Assembly: GCF_030719295.1 (NCBI RefSeq)
Contig: NZ_CP120997.1
Span: forward strand, 7,202,001 to 7,266,000
Reading direction: 5' to 3'
DNA length: 64,000 nt
Source of the DNA: Streptomyces sp. Mut1
GTDB lineage: Bacteria > Actinomycetota > Actinomycetes > Streptomycetales > Streptomycetaceae
Part shown: positions 18,433 to 27,543 of the stretch, piece after piece
Numbering within the stretch: position 1 is the first letter of the stretch
Layout: the number at the start of each line of letters is the position of its first letter
The notes under the pieces: model-generated
Database searches by the model: none
Told to the model about the DNA's origin: nothing
The model's input: the letters and a program-made list of their open reading frames with translations, nothing else
Made by a program: the position numbers and the translations under genes

Positions 18433-19890
18433 ATGACCGCCGACAAGGATCTGGTCTTCCGCGGAGGAAGGACGCTGGCGTTCCTGCCGGTCGTCGTGTT
18501 TCTCGCGTTCTGCATCGTCTTCTTCGTCGTGTTCAAGACGTTCGACATGACCGCGCTGGCCGCCGGAGGCGTCGTGGCGCTGCTGGTCGGCGCCGTGTGC
18601 GCCAAGCCGTACACGGCGTACTGGTCCGCCGTGACACGGGGGATCGGCTCACCCACGGCGGTGACGATCGTGATGATCCTGTTCTGCGTGGGGCTGATGT
18701 CCGCGCTGATCAAGGAGACCAACGTGTCGGGCGGGTTCGTCTGGCTCGCCGGGTTCCTCGGCGTCAGCGGAGGCACCTTCACCCTCTTCGCGTTCGCCGC
18801 GGTCTGCGTCATCTCGATGGCGACGGCGTCGTCCATCGGGACCATGTTCACCGCGTTCCCGATCTTCTACCCCGCCGGGGTGCTCCTCGGGGCCTCGCCG
18901 GCCTTCCTCGCCGCCGCGATCATCTCCGGCGCGATCTTCGGGGACAACGTGGCCCCCATCTCCGACACGACCGTCATCTCCTCCTCGACGCAGACGTTCC
19001 GCCGGAAGACCGGTACCGCCGACATCGCCGGAGTCGTGCGCAGCCGCGCCCGCTTCGCCTTCACCACGGCGGGCCTGGCGGCCGCGGGATTCCTCCTCCT
19101 GGGGGCATCCGGCCACTCCAGCGACTCAGGCCACTCCCAGCGCCTGCTGGAACAGGCAGCGGACCCGCAAGCCCTCGTGATGCTCATCCCGGTCGCCCTC
19201 ATGCTCACCGTGGCACTGCTCACCCGCGACATCTTCAAGGCGGTCACGGTCGGGCTGGGAACCGGCATCGTCACCGGCCTCGCCTCGGGTCTGCTGACCA
19301 TGCAGGGGATCGTCGGCGTCTCGGACGGGGCGCCCACCGGCTTCCTGGTCTCCGGCGTCGCCGACATGCTCAGCGTGATCGCGCTGGTGGTGAGCGTGTT
19401 CGGCATCATGGGCGTACTCACCGCCGCGGGCGTCCTGGACCGGCTGGTGAGCGCCCTCACCGACGGGCCGCTCTCGCGCACCCCGCGCGGCGCGGAGTTC
19501 GCCATCGGCATCGGCATATCGGCCACCACCCTGCTGTTCGGCGGTGTGAACTCGGCCGCCCTGCTCACCTTCGGCCCGGTCGCCGACGAGATCGGCTCAC
19601 GCGTCGGCCTCCACCCGTACCGCCGCGCGGTCGTCATGGACTGCTTCGCGATGGGCATCGCCTCGATCGTCCCCGTGCTCAGCGCCTACCTCTTCATCGG
19701 CGCACAGCTGACGTCGGGGATCAAGGGCGTGCCCGCCCTGTCCACGACGGAGATCTTCACCGCGATGCTCTACCCGCTCGTCCTCACCGTCGTCATGGTC
19801 GCCTCCGCCGCGACCGGCTGGGGCCGCCGCTTCGAGGGCGTGGACGGCGCCGAGCTGAAGCGCCCCGAACGCGCGCCGGCCCCGGTCTGA
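18433..19890 (+). CDS. NhaC-family Na+/H+ antiporter-type carrier
   Basis: A 485-residue membrane protein with about eleven or twelve helices and the NhaC/MleN look: ETNVSGGFVWLAGF, ATASSIGTMFTAFPIF, IFGDNVAPISDTTVISS. NhaC-family proteins exchange Na+ for H+, and some couple this to organic acids. As first gene of an amino-acid-type catabolic operon it may import or balance uptake of the substrate; this is inference. The ATG at 18433 has ATGAGG about 9 nt upstream; an earlier ATG at 18418 has no room for a ribosome site. Confidence 0.88.
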   Translation: MTADKDLVFRGGRTLAFLPVVVFLAFCIVFFVVFKTFDMTALAAGGVVALLVGAVCAKPYTAYWSAVTRGIGSPTAVTIVMILFCVGLMSALIKETNVSGGFVWLAGFLGVSGGTFTLFAFAAVCVISMATASSIGTMFTAFPIFYPAGVLLGASPAFLAAAIISGAIFGDNVAPISDTTVISSSTQTFRRKTGTADIAGVVRSRARFAFTTAGLAAAGFLLLGASGHSSDSGHSQRLLEQAADPQALVMLIPVALMLTVALLTRDIFKAVTVGLGTGIVTGLASGLLTMQGIVGVSDGAPTGFLVSGVADMLSVIALVVSVFGIMGVLTAAGVLDRLVSALTDGPLSRTPRGAEFAIGIGISATTLLFGGVNSAALLTFGPVADEIGSRVGLHPYRRAVVMDCFAMGIASIVPVLSAYLFIGAQLTSGIKGVPALSTTEIFTAMLYPLVLTVVMVASAATGWGRRFEGVDGAELKRPERAPAPV

Positions 19891-19947
19891 ACAGCCGCCC
19901 CCACCGACGACCACCGCAGAAACGATTCCGAACCCTCTGGAGCACCC

Positions 19948-20886
19948 ATGGACCGCACGACCGTCGACTGGCGCGGCTACATCCCGGCCATCACGACCCC
20001 CTTCACCCGCGAGGGCGCGCTCGACACCGACGCCCTGCACGTCCAGATGTCCTGGCTCGTCGACGAGGGCATCCACGGCGCGATCCTGGCCGGCACCAGC
20101 GGGGAGTGGTTCTCCATGTCCCCGGAGGAACGCGCGCGGCTGTTCGCGGCCGGCGCCGAGCACCGCGGCGACGCGTTCCCCGTCCTCGGTGCCTGCAACG
20201 CTTTCACCCCGGGCGAGGCGATCGTCCACGCCCGCGCCGCGGAGGCCGCCGGGCTCGACGGCATCCTCCTCACGCCGCCGCCCTACATCGTGCCCAACCG
20301 CAAGGAGATCGTCGCGTTCTACCGGGCGGTGAGCGACGCCACGGACATCCCGATGACCGTCTACAACTGGCCGCGCGGCTGCGTCGTGGACATGGACGTC
20401 GATCTGCTCACGGAGCTCGCGCGGATCGAGAACGTCGTCGCGATCAAGAACTCGACGGGCGACTTCGCGGGTTTCCTCACCGCGATGTACGCGCTGGAGA
20501 ACCAGGTCCGCTACTTCGGCCTGCCCACCGACGCCATGGGCGCCGACCTCGCGATGCTCGGCCACGGCGACGGCCTGATGGGGACCGGGGGCATCCTCGG
20601 CCGCGACCAGGCCGGGTTCTGGAACGCCGTCGACGCGGGGGACCGGGAGGCGGCGATCCGGCTGGGAGGGAAGGACCGCGTGTACATGGACGCGTGGTTC
20701 CGCCCCGACTACGGCGTCCGCTTCGGCAACCAGCAGGCGATCATCAAGACCGCGCTCCGGCTGCGCGGCATACCCGCGGGGTTCGTACGGGCGCCGCTCC
20801 TTGAGCTCACGCCGCAGGAGGTCGCCCGCGTCGAGGCGACCCTGCACGAGCTCGGCATCGAGACGGGCCCCCTCTGCGATGGCTGA
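19948..20886 (+). CDS. DHDPS/NAL-family lyase or deaminase
   Basis: A 312-residue (beta/alpha)8 enzyme of the dihydrodipicolinate synthase / N-acetylneuraminate lyase family. The Schiff-base Lys167 (VVAIKNST), Tyr139 (TVYNWPRG) and the GTSGEW loop at 49-54 are present. It is unlikely to be DapA, given the operon. With a three-part D-amino-acid dehydrogenase downstream the best fit is 1-pyrroline-4-hydroxy-2-carboxylate deaminase of hydroxyproline breakdown. It overlaps the next gene by 8 bp. Confidence 0.88.
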   Translation: MDRTTVDWRGYIPAITTPFTREGALDTDALHVQMSWLVDEGIHGAILAGTSGEWFSMSPEERARLFAAGAEHRGDAFPVLGACNAFTPGEAIVHARAAEAAGLDGILLTPPPYIVPNRKEIVAFYRAVSDATDIPMTVYNWPRGCVVDMDVDLLTELARIENVVAIKNSTGDFAGFLTAMYALENQVRYFGLPTDAMGADLAMLGHGDGLMGTGGILGRDQAGFWNAVDAGDREAAIRLGGKDRVYMDAWFRPDYGVRFGNQQAIIKTALRLRGIPAGFVRAPLLELTPQEVARVEATLHELGIETGPLCDG

Positions 20887-22066
20887 GCACTACGACACCG
20901 TGGTCGTCGGCGGCGGCCTGCTCGGCTGCCTCACCGCGTGGATGTCCGCCCGTGACGGGGCGCGGGTGCTGCTCGTCGACAAGGACCAGGTCAACCAGCA
21001 CGCGTCGGGCCAGAACGCGGGCAGCCTGCACTTCCAGCTCGAATACCGGATGGTCGAGGCGGGAGCGGAGGCCGCCCGCGTCGCGGCGGAGGCCATGCCG
21101 CTGCACCTGGACGCCGCCAACATGTGGGCGTGCATGGAGGAGGAGATCAAGGAGCCCCTCGGTGTGCGGCAGACGGGCGGGCTGATGGTCGCCGAGAACG
21201 CCGACCAGGTCGGAGTGCTCGAATTCAAGGCGGAGCTGGAACGTTCCTGGGGCCTCGACGTGCGCACGCTCGACCGGACCGAGCTGGACGCCGTCGCCCC
21301 GTACCTCTCGCCCGGCATCGTCGCGGCCAACTTCAGCCCCCTGGAGGGAAAGGCGGACGCCCGCACCGCCGCCCCCGCCGTCGGCCGGGCCGCCATCGCG
21401 GCCGGGGCGACCGTACGCACCCGCTCCCGCCTGGTCGGCGCACACCGCGCGACGAAGGGGTGGGACCTCACCCTGCGGCAGACGGACCGTGCGGGAACCG
21501 AACGGACCCACACCGTCCGCACGGCCGCCGTGGTGATAGCCGCCGGCATCTGGACCACCGCGATCGGGCGGCTCTTCGACGCCGTGCTGCCCACCGTCCC
21601 GCTCGCCCTGATGATGACGGTCACCTCGAAGGTCCCCCGGTTCATCCCGCACCTCGTCCAGCACGCGGGCGCGCGGCTGTCGCTCAAACAGTCGCTCGAC
21701 AACACGGTCCTGATCGGCGGCGGCTGGCCGGCCCGGCTGATGAGCGACGCGCACGGCGCCCCGGACCTCGACATCAAGCCCCGGCTCGTCCCCGCCTCGC
21801 TCGCCGGCAACGCCCGTGCCGCGGTCGCCACCGTCCCCGCGCTCGCACGGGTCCCCGCCGTGCGCAGCTGGGCAGGCGCGACCACGGTGGCACCCGACCA
21901 GCTCCCCCTCGTCGGCCCGGTCGGGGGAGCCCCGGGCGTGTTCGTCGCCACCGGCGGATCGGCGTTCACCCTCGGGCCGAGCTTCGCGCGGGTCCTCGCC
22001 GGCCTCCTCGCCGGAGCCTCCCCGGACATCGACCTGACCCCGTACGACCCCGCCCGCTTCGCGTGA
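20879..22066 (+). CDS. FAD-dependent amino-acid dehydrogenase, catalytic subunit (DadA/HcnC-like)
   Basis: The 395-residue flavoprotein begins with an FAD motif, DTVVVGGGLLGCLTAWMSAR, and reads as a DAO/DadA-type oxidoreductase through to WAGATTVAPDQLPLVGPV and FVATGGSAFTLGPSFARVLA. Such subunits of HcnABC, opine oxidase and D-hydroxyproline dehydrogenase complexes oxidise the C-N bond of the substrate. The start ATG lies inside the end of the lyase gene, so expression is coupled. The partners are the two genes that follow. Confidence 0.88.
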   Translation: MAEHYDTVVVGGGLLGCLTAWMSARDGARVLLVDKDQVNQHASGQNAGSLHFQLEYRMVEAGAEAARVAAEAMPLHLDAANMWACMEEEIKEPLGVRQTGGLMVAENADQVGVLEFKAELERSWGLDVRTLDRTELDAVAPYLSPGIVAANFSPLEGKADARTAAPAVGRAAIAAGATVRTRSRLVGAHRATKGWDLTLRQTDRAGTERTHTVRTAAVVIAAGIWTTAIGRLFDAVLPTVPLALMMTVTSKVPRFIPHLVQHAGARLSLKQSLDNTVLIGGGWPARLMSDAHGAPDLDIKPRLVPASLAGNARAAVATVPALARVPAVRSWAGATTVAPDQLPLVGPVGGAPGVFVATGGSAFTLGPSFARVLAGLLAGASPDIDLTPYDPARFA

Positions 22067-22077
22067 AGGAGCCCTCC

Positions 22078-22368
22078 ATGACCCAGGACAACACCTGGCG
22101 CCGCACCGTGAACGAACGCGCGGCCGCCGTCACCATCACCGTGGACGGCCGGCCGCTGCGCGCCCGCGCCGGCGAGACGGTGGCGACGGCGATGCTGGCC
22201 CACGGAGCCGCGTTCGACCGTGACCGCACGGGGGCCCGCCGGGCACCGCTGTGCAACATGGGGACGTGCTTCGAGTGCGCCGCCACCGTCGACGGCCGGC
22301 CGCTGACCCGCACCTGCCTCGTTCCGGCACGCGAGGACATGGCCGTGCAGACACAGGGCAGGCTGTGA
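22078..22368 (+). CDS. Small [2Fe-2S] subunit (HcnA-like)
   Basis: A 96-residue protein with a plant-type ferredoxin fold: VTITVDGRPLRARAGETVAT, then the cluster motif CNMGTCFEC with a fourth Cys in RTCLVP. This is the Fer2_4 type found as the small subunit of HcnABC-like dehydrogenases. GAAGGAG precedes the ATG, and its TGA overlaps the next ATG (TGATG). Confidence 0.9.
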   Translation: MTQDNTWRRTVNERAAAVTITVDGRPLRARAGETVATAMLAHGAAFDRDRTGARRAPLCNMGTCFECAATVDGRPLTRTCLVPAREDMAVQTQGRL

Positions 22369-23825
22369 TGTTCGACCTCGCGATCATCGGCGCCGGTCCC
22401 GCCGGCATGGCGGCGGCGCTCACCGCCGCGGACCACGGGCTGAGGGTCGTCGTCATCGACGAGCAGGGGCGCGCGGGCGGACAGATCTTCCGCCGGCCCC
22501 CCGAGACCTTCACCGGCAGCGAGTTCCGGCCCACCGCCGGCTACGAGTGGGCCACCGCCCTCATCCGGCGCTTCGAAGCCGACACCCGGGTGGTCGGACG
22601 GTTCGGCTGGTCGGCGATCGGCATCCTGCACGAGGACGCCGAACCGGACACCCTGTGCGTGGCCGTCAACCACCCGACCCGCGGCACCGGCATGATCACC
22701 GCGCGCCGGCTGCTGATCGCCACGGGCGCCTACGACCTGCCCGTCGCCTTCCCGGGGTGGACCCTGCCCGGCGTCATGGCCGCGGGCGGCGTCCAGACCC
22801 TCGTCAAGGCCCAGAAGGTCGCGCCCGCCGGCGAGGTGGTGCTGGCCGGTGCCCACCCCCTCCTGCTGCTCGTGGCCGACCTGCTCGTCGGCAACGGGGT
22901 GCCGGTTCGCGAGGTCGCGTTCGCACAGAGCATTCCGGCCCCGGCCGAGATGCTGCGTGCCCTGAACGCCGTCCCCGGGCACCTGAGGATGCTCGCCGAG
23001 ACGGGCACCGTCCTGACCCGGCTCCTGCGCCGTGGCGTACGCGTCTCACCCCGTACGGTCGTGACCGCCGCGCACGGCACGGAACACGTCTCGCGGGTCA
23101 CGCTCACCCGCGTCGACCGGCGGTGGCAGGCGAAGGGCGCCCCCCGCGACGTCGCCGCATCGCACCTCGTCGTCGGATACGGCTTCGTCGCCTCCACCGA
23201 ACTCGCTCGCCAGGCGGGATGCGAACTCACCTTCGACTCACCAAGGGGCGGCTGGGTGGTCGCCCACGACGAACGGCTGCGGACATCCGTCCCCGGGGTG
23301 TCCGTCGCCGGAGAACCCGCGGGAGTCGCCGGAGCCGACGCGTCCCGCGCCGAGGGCGCGCTTGCGGCCCTCGCGCTCGCCGCCGACCTCGGACGCCCCG
23401 TTCCGGCCGCCGCGTTCACCGAAGCCGAGCGTGCGGTGGCCCGTGCCGCACGGTTCTCCACCGTGGTGCAGCGCGTCTTCGAGCCCGACCGCGAAGCCCT
23501 GGGGCGACTCGCGACCCAGGAAACAACTATTTGCAGGTGTGAAATGGTCAGCCGCGGAAACGTGGACGACTTCCTGGCCTCGGCGCCGTTCGTCACCGAT
23601 GTCAACGCCGTCAAACTCTCCTGCCGCACCGGCATGGGGCCCTGCCAGGGCCGCTACTGCGAGAACACCGTCGCCGGCGTGCTCGCGGCGGCCCGCGACC
23701 AGCCCATCGGTCTCGGCGGCCGCTTCTCCGCCCATCTGCCGGTCAAACCCGTACCCGTCGGCGATCTCGGCGCGCTCGATACCCCGCTCCCAGAGCCCGG
23801 CGCAACCCCGCGTGACATCAATTAA
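22368..23825 (+). CDS. FAD/NAD oxidoreductase subunit with C-terminal BFD-like Fe-S domain (HcnB-like)
   Basis: A 485-residue protein. Residues 1-35 carry an FAD motif (LAIIGAGPAGMAAALTAADH); a second nucleotide-type fold follows (VVLAGAHPLLLLVADLLVGN, lacking the canonical Gly pattern). The C-terminus has a BFD-like [2Fe-2S] site: CRCE, then CRTGMGPCQGRYC about residues 388-426. This order is that of the HcnB / opine-oxidase A / LhpE-type subunit. It closes the operon; no clear terminator follows. Confidence 0.88.
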   Translation: MFDLAIIGAGPAGMAAALTAADHGLRVVVIDEQGRAGGQIFRRPPETFTGSEFRPTAGYEWATALIRRFEADTRVVGRFGWSAIGILHEDAEPDTLCVAVNHPTRGTGMITARRLLIATGAYDLPVAFPGWTLPGVMAAGGVQTLVKAQKVAPAGEVVLAGAHPLLLLVADLLVGNGVPVREVAFAQSIPAPAEMLRALNAVPGHLRMLAETGTVLTRLLRRGVRVSPRTVVTAAHGTEHVSRVTLTRVDRRWQAKGAPRDVAASHLVVGYGFVASTELARQAGCELTFDSPRGGWVVAHDERLRTSVPGVSVAGEPAGVAGADASRAEGALAALALAADLGRPVPAAAFTEAERAVARAARFSTVVQRVFEPDREALGRLATQETTICRCEMVSRGNVDDFLASAPFVTDVNAVKLSCRTGMGPCQGRYCENTVAGVLAAARDQPIGLGGRFSAHLPVKPVPVGDLGALDTPLPEPGATPRDIN

Positions 23826-23934
23826 TTAACGCAGTCGGGCCCCTGGACCGTGAAGTTGTTCACTGTTTAGATGCGGCGTGCTGTTCGGAACTTGGCTACA
23901 TCAATCATTTTCACGCACGAACCGTGGAGGTTTC

Positions 23935-26900
23935 ATGAGACCAGGACGTGGGGGCCGCACCGCACTGTGCCTTGCCGCGGCAGCGCTGCCCCTGACACTC
24001 GCGCTGCCGGCGACGGCCTTCGGCCAGAGCCGGCCCGCACCGGCGGCCGGCGCCCGCCCGGCCGGGACCGCGCAGGCCGACCCGTGGCACATGGCCACGG
24101 ACGCCCCCGACGACGCGTACGACGCTCATCCGTACGTGGGCAACGGCTACTTCTCGCAACGCGTACCGGCCAAGGGGATGGGCTACTACTCCAGCGGCGG
24201 CCCCACCGGCTCCCCCCTGTACACACCCCGCTACGACGGGGCCCAGGTCGCCGGGGTGTTCGCGAAGCAAGGGGCGAACGAGTTCGCCGCGGCGCTGCCG
24301 ACCTGGTCGACCCTGGACTTCGCCACCGACGGCGAGGGCGAGGACAGTTACGCGGCGGCGCCGAACAGCACGCTGACGTCCTACCGGCAGGAACTGGACG
24401 TGCGGCGGGGACTGGTCACCACCAGGACGTCCTGGCGCTCCGCCTCGGGACGCACGACCGACCTCACCTACGAGGTGCTCGCCGACCGCGAACGCGCACA
24501 CGTCGGCGCGGTCCGGCTGACCATCACCCCGCGCTGGTCCGGCACCGCCTCCGTCACGGACCTGCTGGACGGCGCCGGCGCGCGAAGGCTGAAGCAGACC
24601 GGCACCGGCTTCGACGCGCGTTCCTCGACCTCCCAGGTGTCCTTCGTGACCGAGGGCAACGACATCGCGGGCACCGTGGCGTCGACCCTGACGCACTCCG
24701 GAGGAGTGAGGCCGGCATCGGCCACAGCGGCCGGCGAGGACGATCTCACCGCCGGGCAGCGCGTCGCCTTCCCCGTGAAGGCGGGGGAGGCGTACGAGTT
24801 CACCAAGTTCGTCGGAGTGGACACCGGGCAGACGAGCGACGCTCCCCGGCAGGACGCCCTGAAGGCGGCCGCCGCGGCGGCCGGTGACGGCTGGCACAAG
24901 GTCCTCGCCGAGCACACCAGGGCCTGGGCGAAGCTGTGGGACGCGGGCGTCACCGTACCCGGCCAGGACCGTACCCAGGGCTGGATCAACGGCAGCTACT
25001 ACTCGCTCCTCTCCAGCGTCCGCGAGGGCCAGTCCTGGTCGCTGGCGCCGACCGGGCTGACCAGCGACACCTACGCCGGGCAGGTCTACTGGGACGCCGA
25101 CACCTGGATGTTCCCCGCCCTGCTCGCCACCCACCCCGAACTCGCCAGACCGATCGTGGACTACCGCTACCGCACCCTGGAACAGGCGAAGCGGAACGCG
25201 GCCGGCGGCGGCTTCGAGGGCGCCCTGTACCCGTGGACCTCGGCACTGACCGGTGACTGCACCGGAATCGGCCCCTGCTACGGGACCCAGGCCCATCTGC
25301 AGAGCGACATCGCGCTGTCCCAGTGGCAGTACTTCCAGGCGACCGGCGACAAGAAGTGGCTGCGGTCCACCGGCTGGCCCGTCATCAAGTCCCTCGCACA
25401 GTTCTGGACGTCCCGGGTCACGGCGAACGACGACGGCAACTACAGCGTGCGCAACGTGGCGGGCTCCGACGAGTACTCGCACGGTGACGACAACGTGTCC
25501 ACCAACGCGGGCGCGGCAACGACCCTGAAGATCGCGACCGAGGCGGCCGCGGTCGTCGGCTCCGACGCCCCCGCCCAGTGGTCCACGATCGCCGGCAAGC
25601 TGAGAATCCCGCTCGACAGCGCGACGGACACCCACCCCGAGTACGAGGGCTACACCGGGCAGAAGGTCAAGCAGGCGGACACGGTACTGATGCAGTACCC
25701 GTACAACTGGCCGATGTCCAAGGACATCGCGCGCAACGACCTGAACTACTTCGCGGCCCGCACCGACCCCGAGGGCCCGGCCATGACGGACTCCGTGCAC
25801 ATGATCGCCGCCGCCGGAATCGGCGATCCGGGCTGCGTGGACTACACCTACCTCCTCCGGTCGGTGCAGCCGTTCATCCGTGAGCCGTACGCCCAGTTCT
25901 CCGAGTCGCGCGGCGAGAAGGCGGGCGACAACGCGGGAGCCCCCGCCTTCACCTTCCTCACCGGTGCCGGCGGCTTCCTCCAGACCTTCCCCTACGGACT
26001 GGCGGGCCTGCGCTGGGGAACCGACAGCCTCCACCTCGCCCCCACACTGCCCCCGCAGCTCTCCCGCGGCGTCCGGATCAGCGAAGTGAAGTGGCAGGGG
26101 CGGGGGATCTCGATCGCCATCGGCCCGAAGACCACCACGGTGACCCTGCTCAGCGGCCCCTCCGCGACCCTCGGCACGCCGGACGGACAGGTGCGCCTGA
26201 CCCGCCGTGCGCCCGTACGGCTTGCCACCGCACGCCCGGACCTCGACCCGACAGGAAACATCGCGCGCTGCACGTCCGCGACGTCCGACTCCGCCGAGAG
26301 CGGCTACTACCCGGCCGCCGCCGTGGACGGCAACAGCAGCACGGCCTGGGCGGCGGAGAAGGCGCAGGCGGACCTCACCGTCGACCTGGGCAGCGCCCAG
26401 CGGATGGCCGGCGCCTCCGTGTCGCGGGCCGGCAAGGGCGTCTTCGGATACGAGGTGCAGACCTCGTCCGACGGGAGGACCTGGACGACCAGGCACACGG
26501 CAGCACCCCGCGCCGGCGCCGACCGCGTCCGCTTCGCCGAGGTGAACGCCCGGTTCGCGCGCCTGCACTTCACCGGCGCCGACGGGACCGACATCCCGCG
26601 CATCGCCGAGTTCGCCGTCGGCGGCGGGCGCTACGCCGCCACCGTCGGGGCGACACCCGCGCAGGACACCACCGAGGCAGGCAGGACCACCACCGTGGTC
26701 ACCACTTACACCAACCTCAGCAGGACGACGGCGCGCCATGTGAAGCTCGCACTGGACGTGCCGGCCAGCTGGCAGCCCACCGCTCAGGGCACCGACACCT
26801 TCGAGAAGGTCGCCCCCGGGGCATCCGCCGAGGTCGAGTGGCAGATCGTCGCACCGGCCGACGCCGCCCCGGGCGAATCGGCGCTCGCCGCCACGGCGGT

Positions 26901-27387
26901 CCGCGAGCAGGGCGGCCACACGGCTACCGACCGCGCCACCGCCACGCTCACCATCATTGACCCCTGCGAACCGGGCGAGACCTGCGAGGCAGAAAAGGCC
27001 GCACTTGTCGGCTCGGCCGGCGTCAACACCAACCACAAGGGGTACACAGGCGCGGGATTCGTCGACGGCCTGCTCAGCACCGGAGCAGGGTTCACCACAC
27101 AGTTCGACGCCCCCACCGCGGGCAGCTACACCCTCACCATCCGTTACGCCAACTCCCTCGGCGGAGCGGACGCACCGTACGAGGAGAAGACCCGCACCAT
27201 GACGCTCGCCGTACCGGGCGCCCCACCGGCCACGGTGTCCTTCCCCGTCACAGCGGACTGGGACACCTGGAGCACGGCCGAGGTGACCGTGAACCTGCCG
27301 AAGGGACTGTCATCGGTCGGACTGATCTGCGCCGGGCAGGACGACGGCGCGGTCAACATCGACGCGTGGTCGCTGAAAAAGGCATAG
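23935..27387 (+). CDS. Secreted GH65 trehalase-like enzyme with discoidin, NEW3 and CBM domains
   Basis: A 1150-residue secreted protein. A signal peptide (1 to about 30) precedes a GH65 N-terminal beta-sandwich and (alpha/alpha)6 barrel to about 760: YVGNGYFSQRV, YWDADTWMFPALLATHPELA, and SDEYSHGDDNVSTN holding the catalytic Glu. Acid trehalases have this form and hydrolyse trehalose. Then come a discoidin-like domain (about 790-905), a NEW3-like beta domain (about 915-1010) and a C-terminal carbohydrate-binding module (EAEKAALVGSAGVNTNHKGY) to the end. GTGGAGG precedes the ATG; an upstream in-frame start lacks a site. Another GH65 disaccharide specificity is possible. Confidence 0.88.
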   Translation: MRPGRGGRTALCLAAAALPLTLALPATAFGQSRPAPAAGARPAGTAQADPWHMATDAPDDAYDAHPYVGNGYFSQRVPAKGMGYYSSGGPTGSPLYTPRYDGAQVAGVFAKQGANEFAAALPTWSTLDFATDGEGEDSYAAAPNSTLTSYRQELDVRRGLVTTRTSWRSASGRTTDLTYEVLADRERAHVGAVRLTITPRWSGTASVTDLLDGAGARRLKQTGTGFDARSSTSQVSFVTEGNDIAGTVASTLTHSGGVRPASATAAGEDDLTAGQRVAFPVKAGEAYEFTKFVGVDTGQTSDAPRQDALKAAAAAAGDGWHKVLAEHTRAWAKLWDAGVTVPGQDRTQGWINGSYYSLLSSVREGQSWSLAPTGLTSDTYAGQVYWDADTWMFPALLATHPELARPIVDYRYRTLEQAKRNAAGGGFEGALYPWTSALTGDCTGIGPCYGTQAHLQSDIALSQWQYFQATGDKKWLRSTGWPVIKSLAQFWTSRVTANDDGNYSVRNVAGSDEYSHGDDNVSTNAGAATTLKIATEAAAVVGSDAPAQWSTIAGKLRIPLDSATDTHPEYEGYTGQKVKQADTVLMQYPYNWPMSKDIARNDLNYFAARTDPEGPAMTDSVHMIAAAGIGDPGCVDYTYLLRSVQPFIREPYAQFSESRGEKAGDNAGAPAFTFLTGAGGFLQTFPYGLAGLRWGTDSLHLAPTLPPQLSRGVRISEVKWQGRGISIAIGPKTTTVTLLSGPSATLGTPDGQVRLTRRAPVRLATARPDLDPTGNIARCTSATSDSAESGYYPAAAVDGNSSTAWAAEKAQADLTVDLGSAQRMAGASVSRAGKGVFGYEVQTSSDGRTWTTRHTAAPRAGADRVRFAEVNARFARLHFTGADGTDIPRIAEFAVGGGRYAATVGATPAQDTTEAGRTTTVVTTYTNLSRTTARHVKLALDVPASWQPTAQGTDTFEKVAPGASAEVEWQIVAPADAAPGESALAATAVREQGGHTATDRATATLTIIDPCEPGETCEAEKAALVGSAGVNTNHKGYTGAGFVDGLLSTGAGFTTQFDAPTAGSYTLTIRYANSLGGADAPYEEKTRTMTLAVPGAPPATVSFPVTADWDTWSTAEVTVNLPKGLSSVGLICAGQDDGAVNIDAWSLKKA

Positions 27388-27402
27388 CCGCCCCCTGAAC
27401 CG

Positions 27403-27435
27403 CGTGCTCCGGCCCGGCCTCCGGCCCGGAGCACG
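27403..27435 (+). terminator. Terminator between the two convergent GH65 genes
   Basis: CGTGCTCCGG (27403-27412) pairs with CCGGAGCACG (27426-27435), 15 nt after the secreted GH65 stop. Confidence 0.7.
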
Positions 27436-27543
27436 AGCTTACGTGGAGTGGGACTCCCCTGTTCGAGCGAAGCCGAGAACGTGGGGAAGCACCTGCCGCC
27501 GCGCGGCCGCCCTGCGGTCCACGACGGCAATGGCCCGAAGGCC

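Noticed and set aside
23911..27036. A 1041-codon minus-strand frame opposite the secreted GH65 gene
   Set aside because: Gly/Arg/Val-rich with no domain; the plus strand carries a complete GH65 protein.
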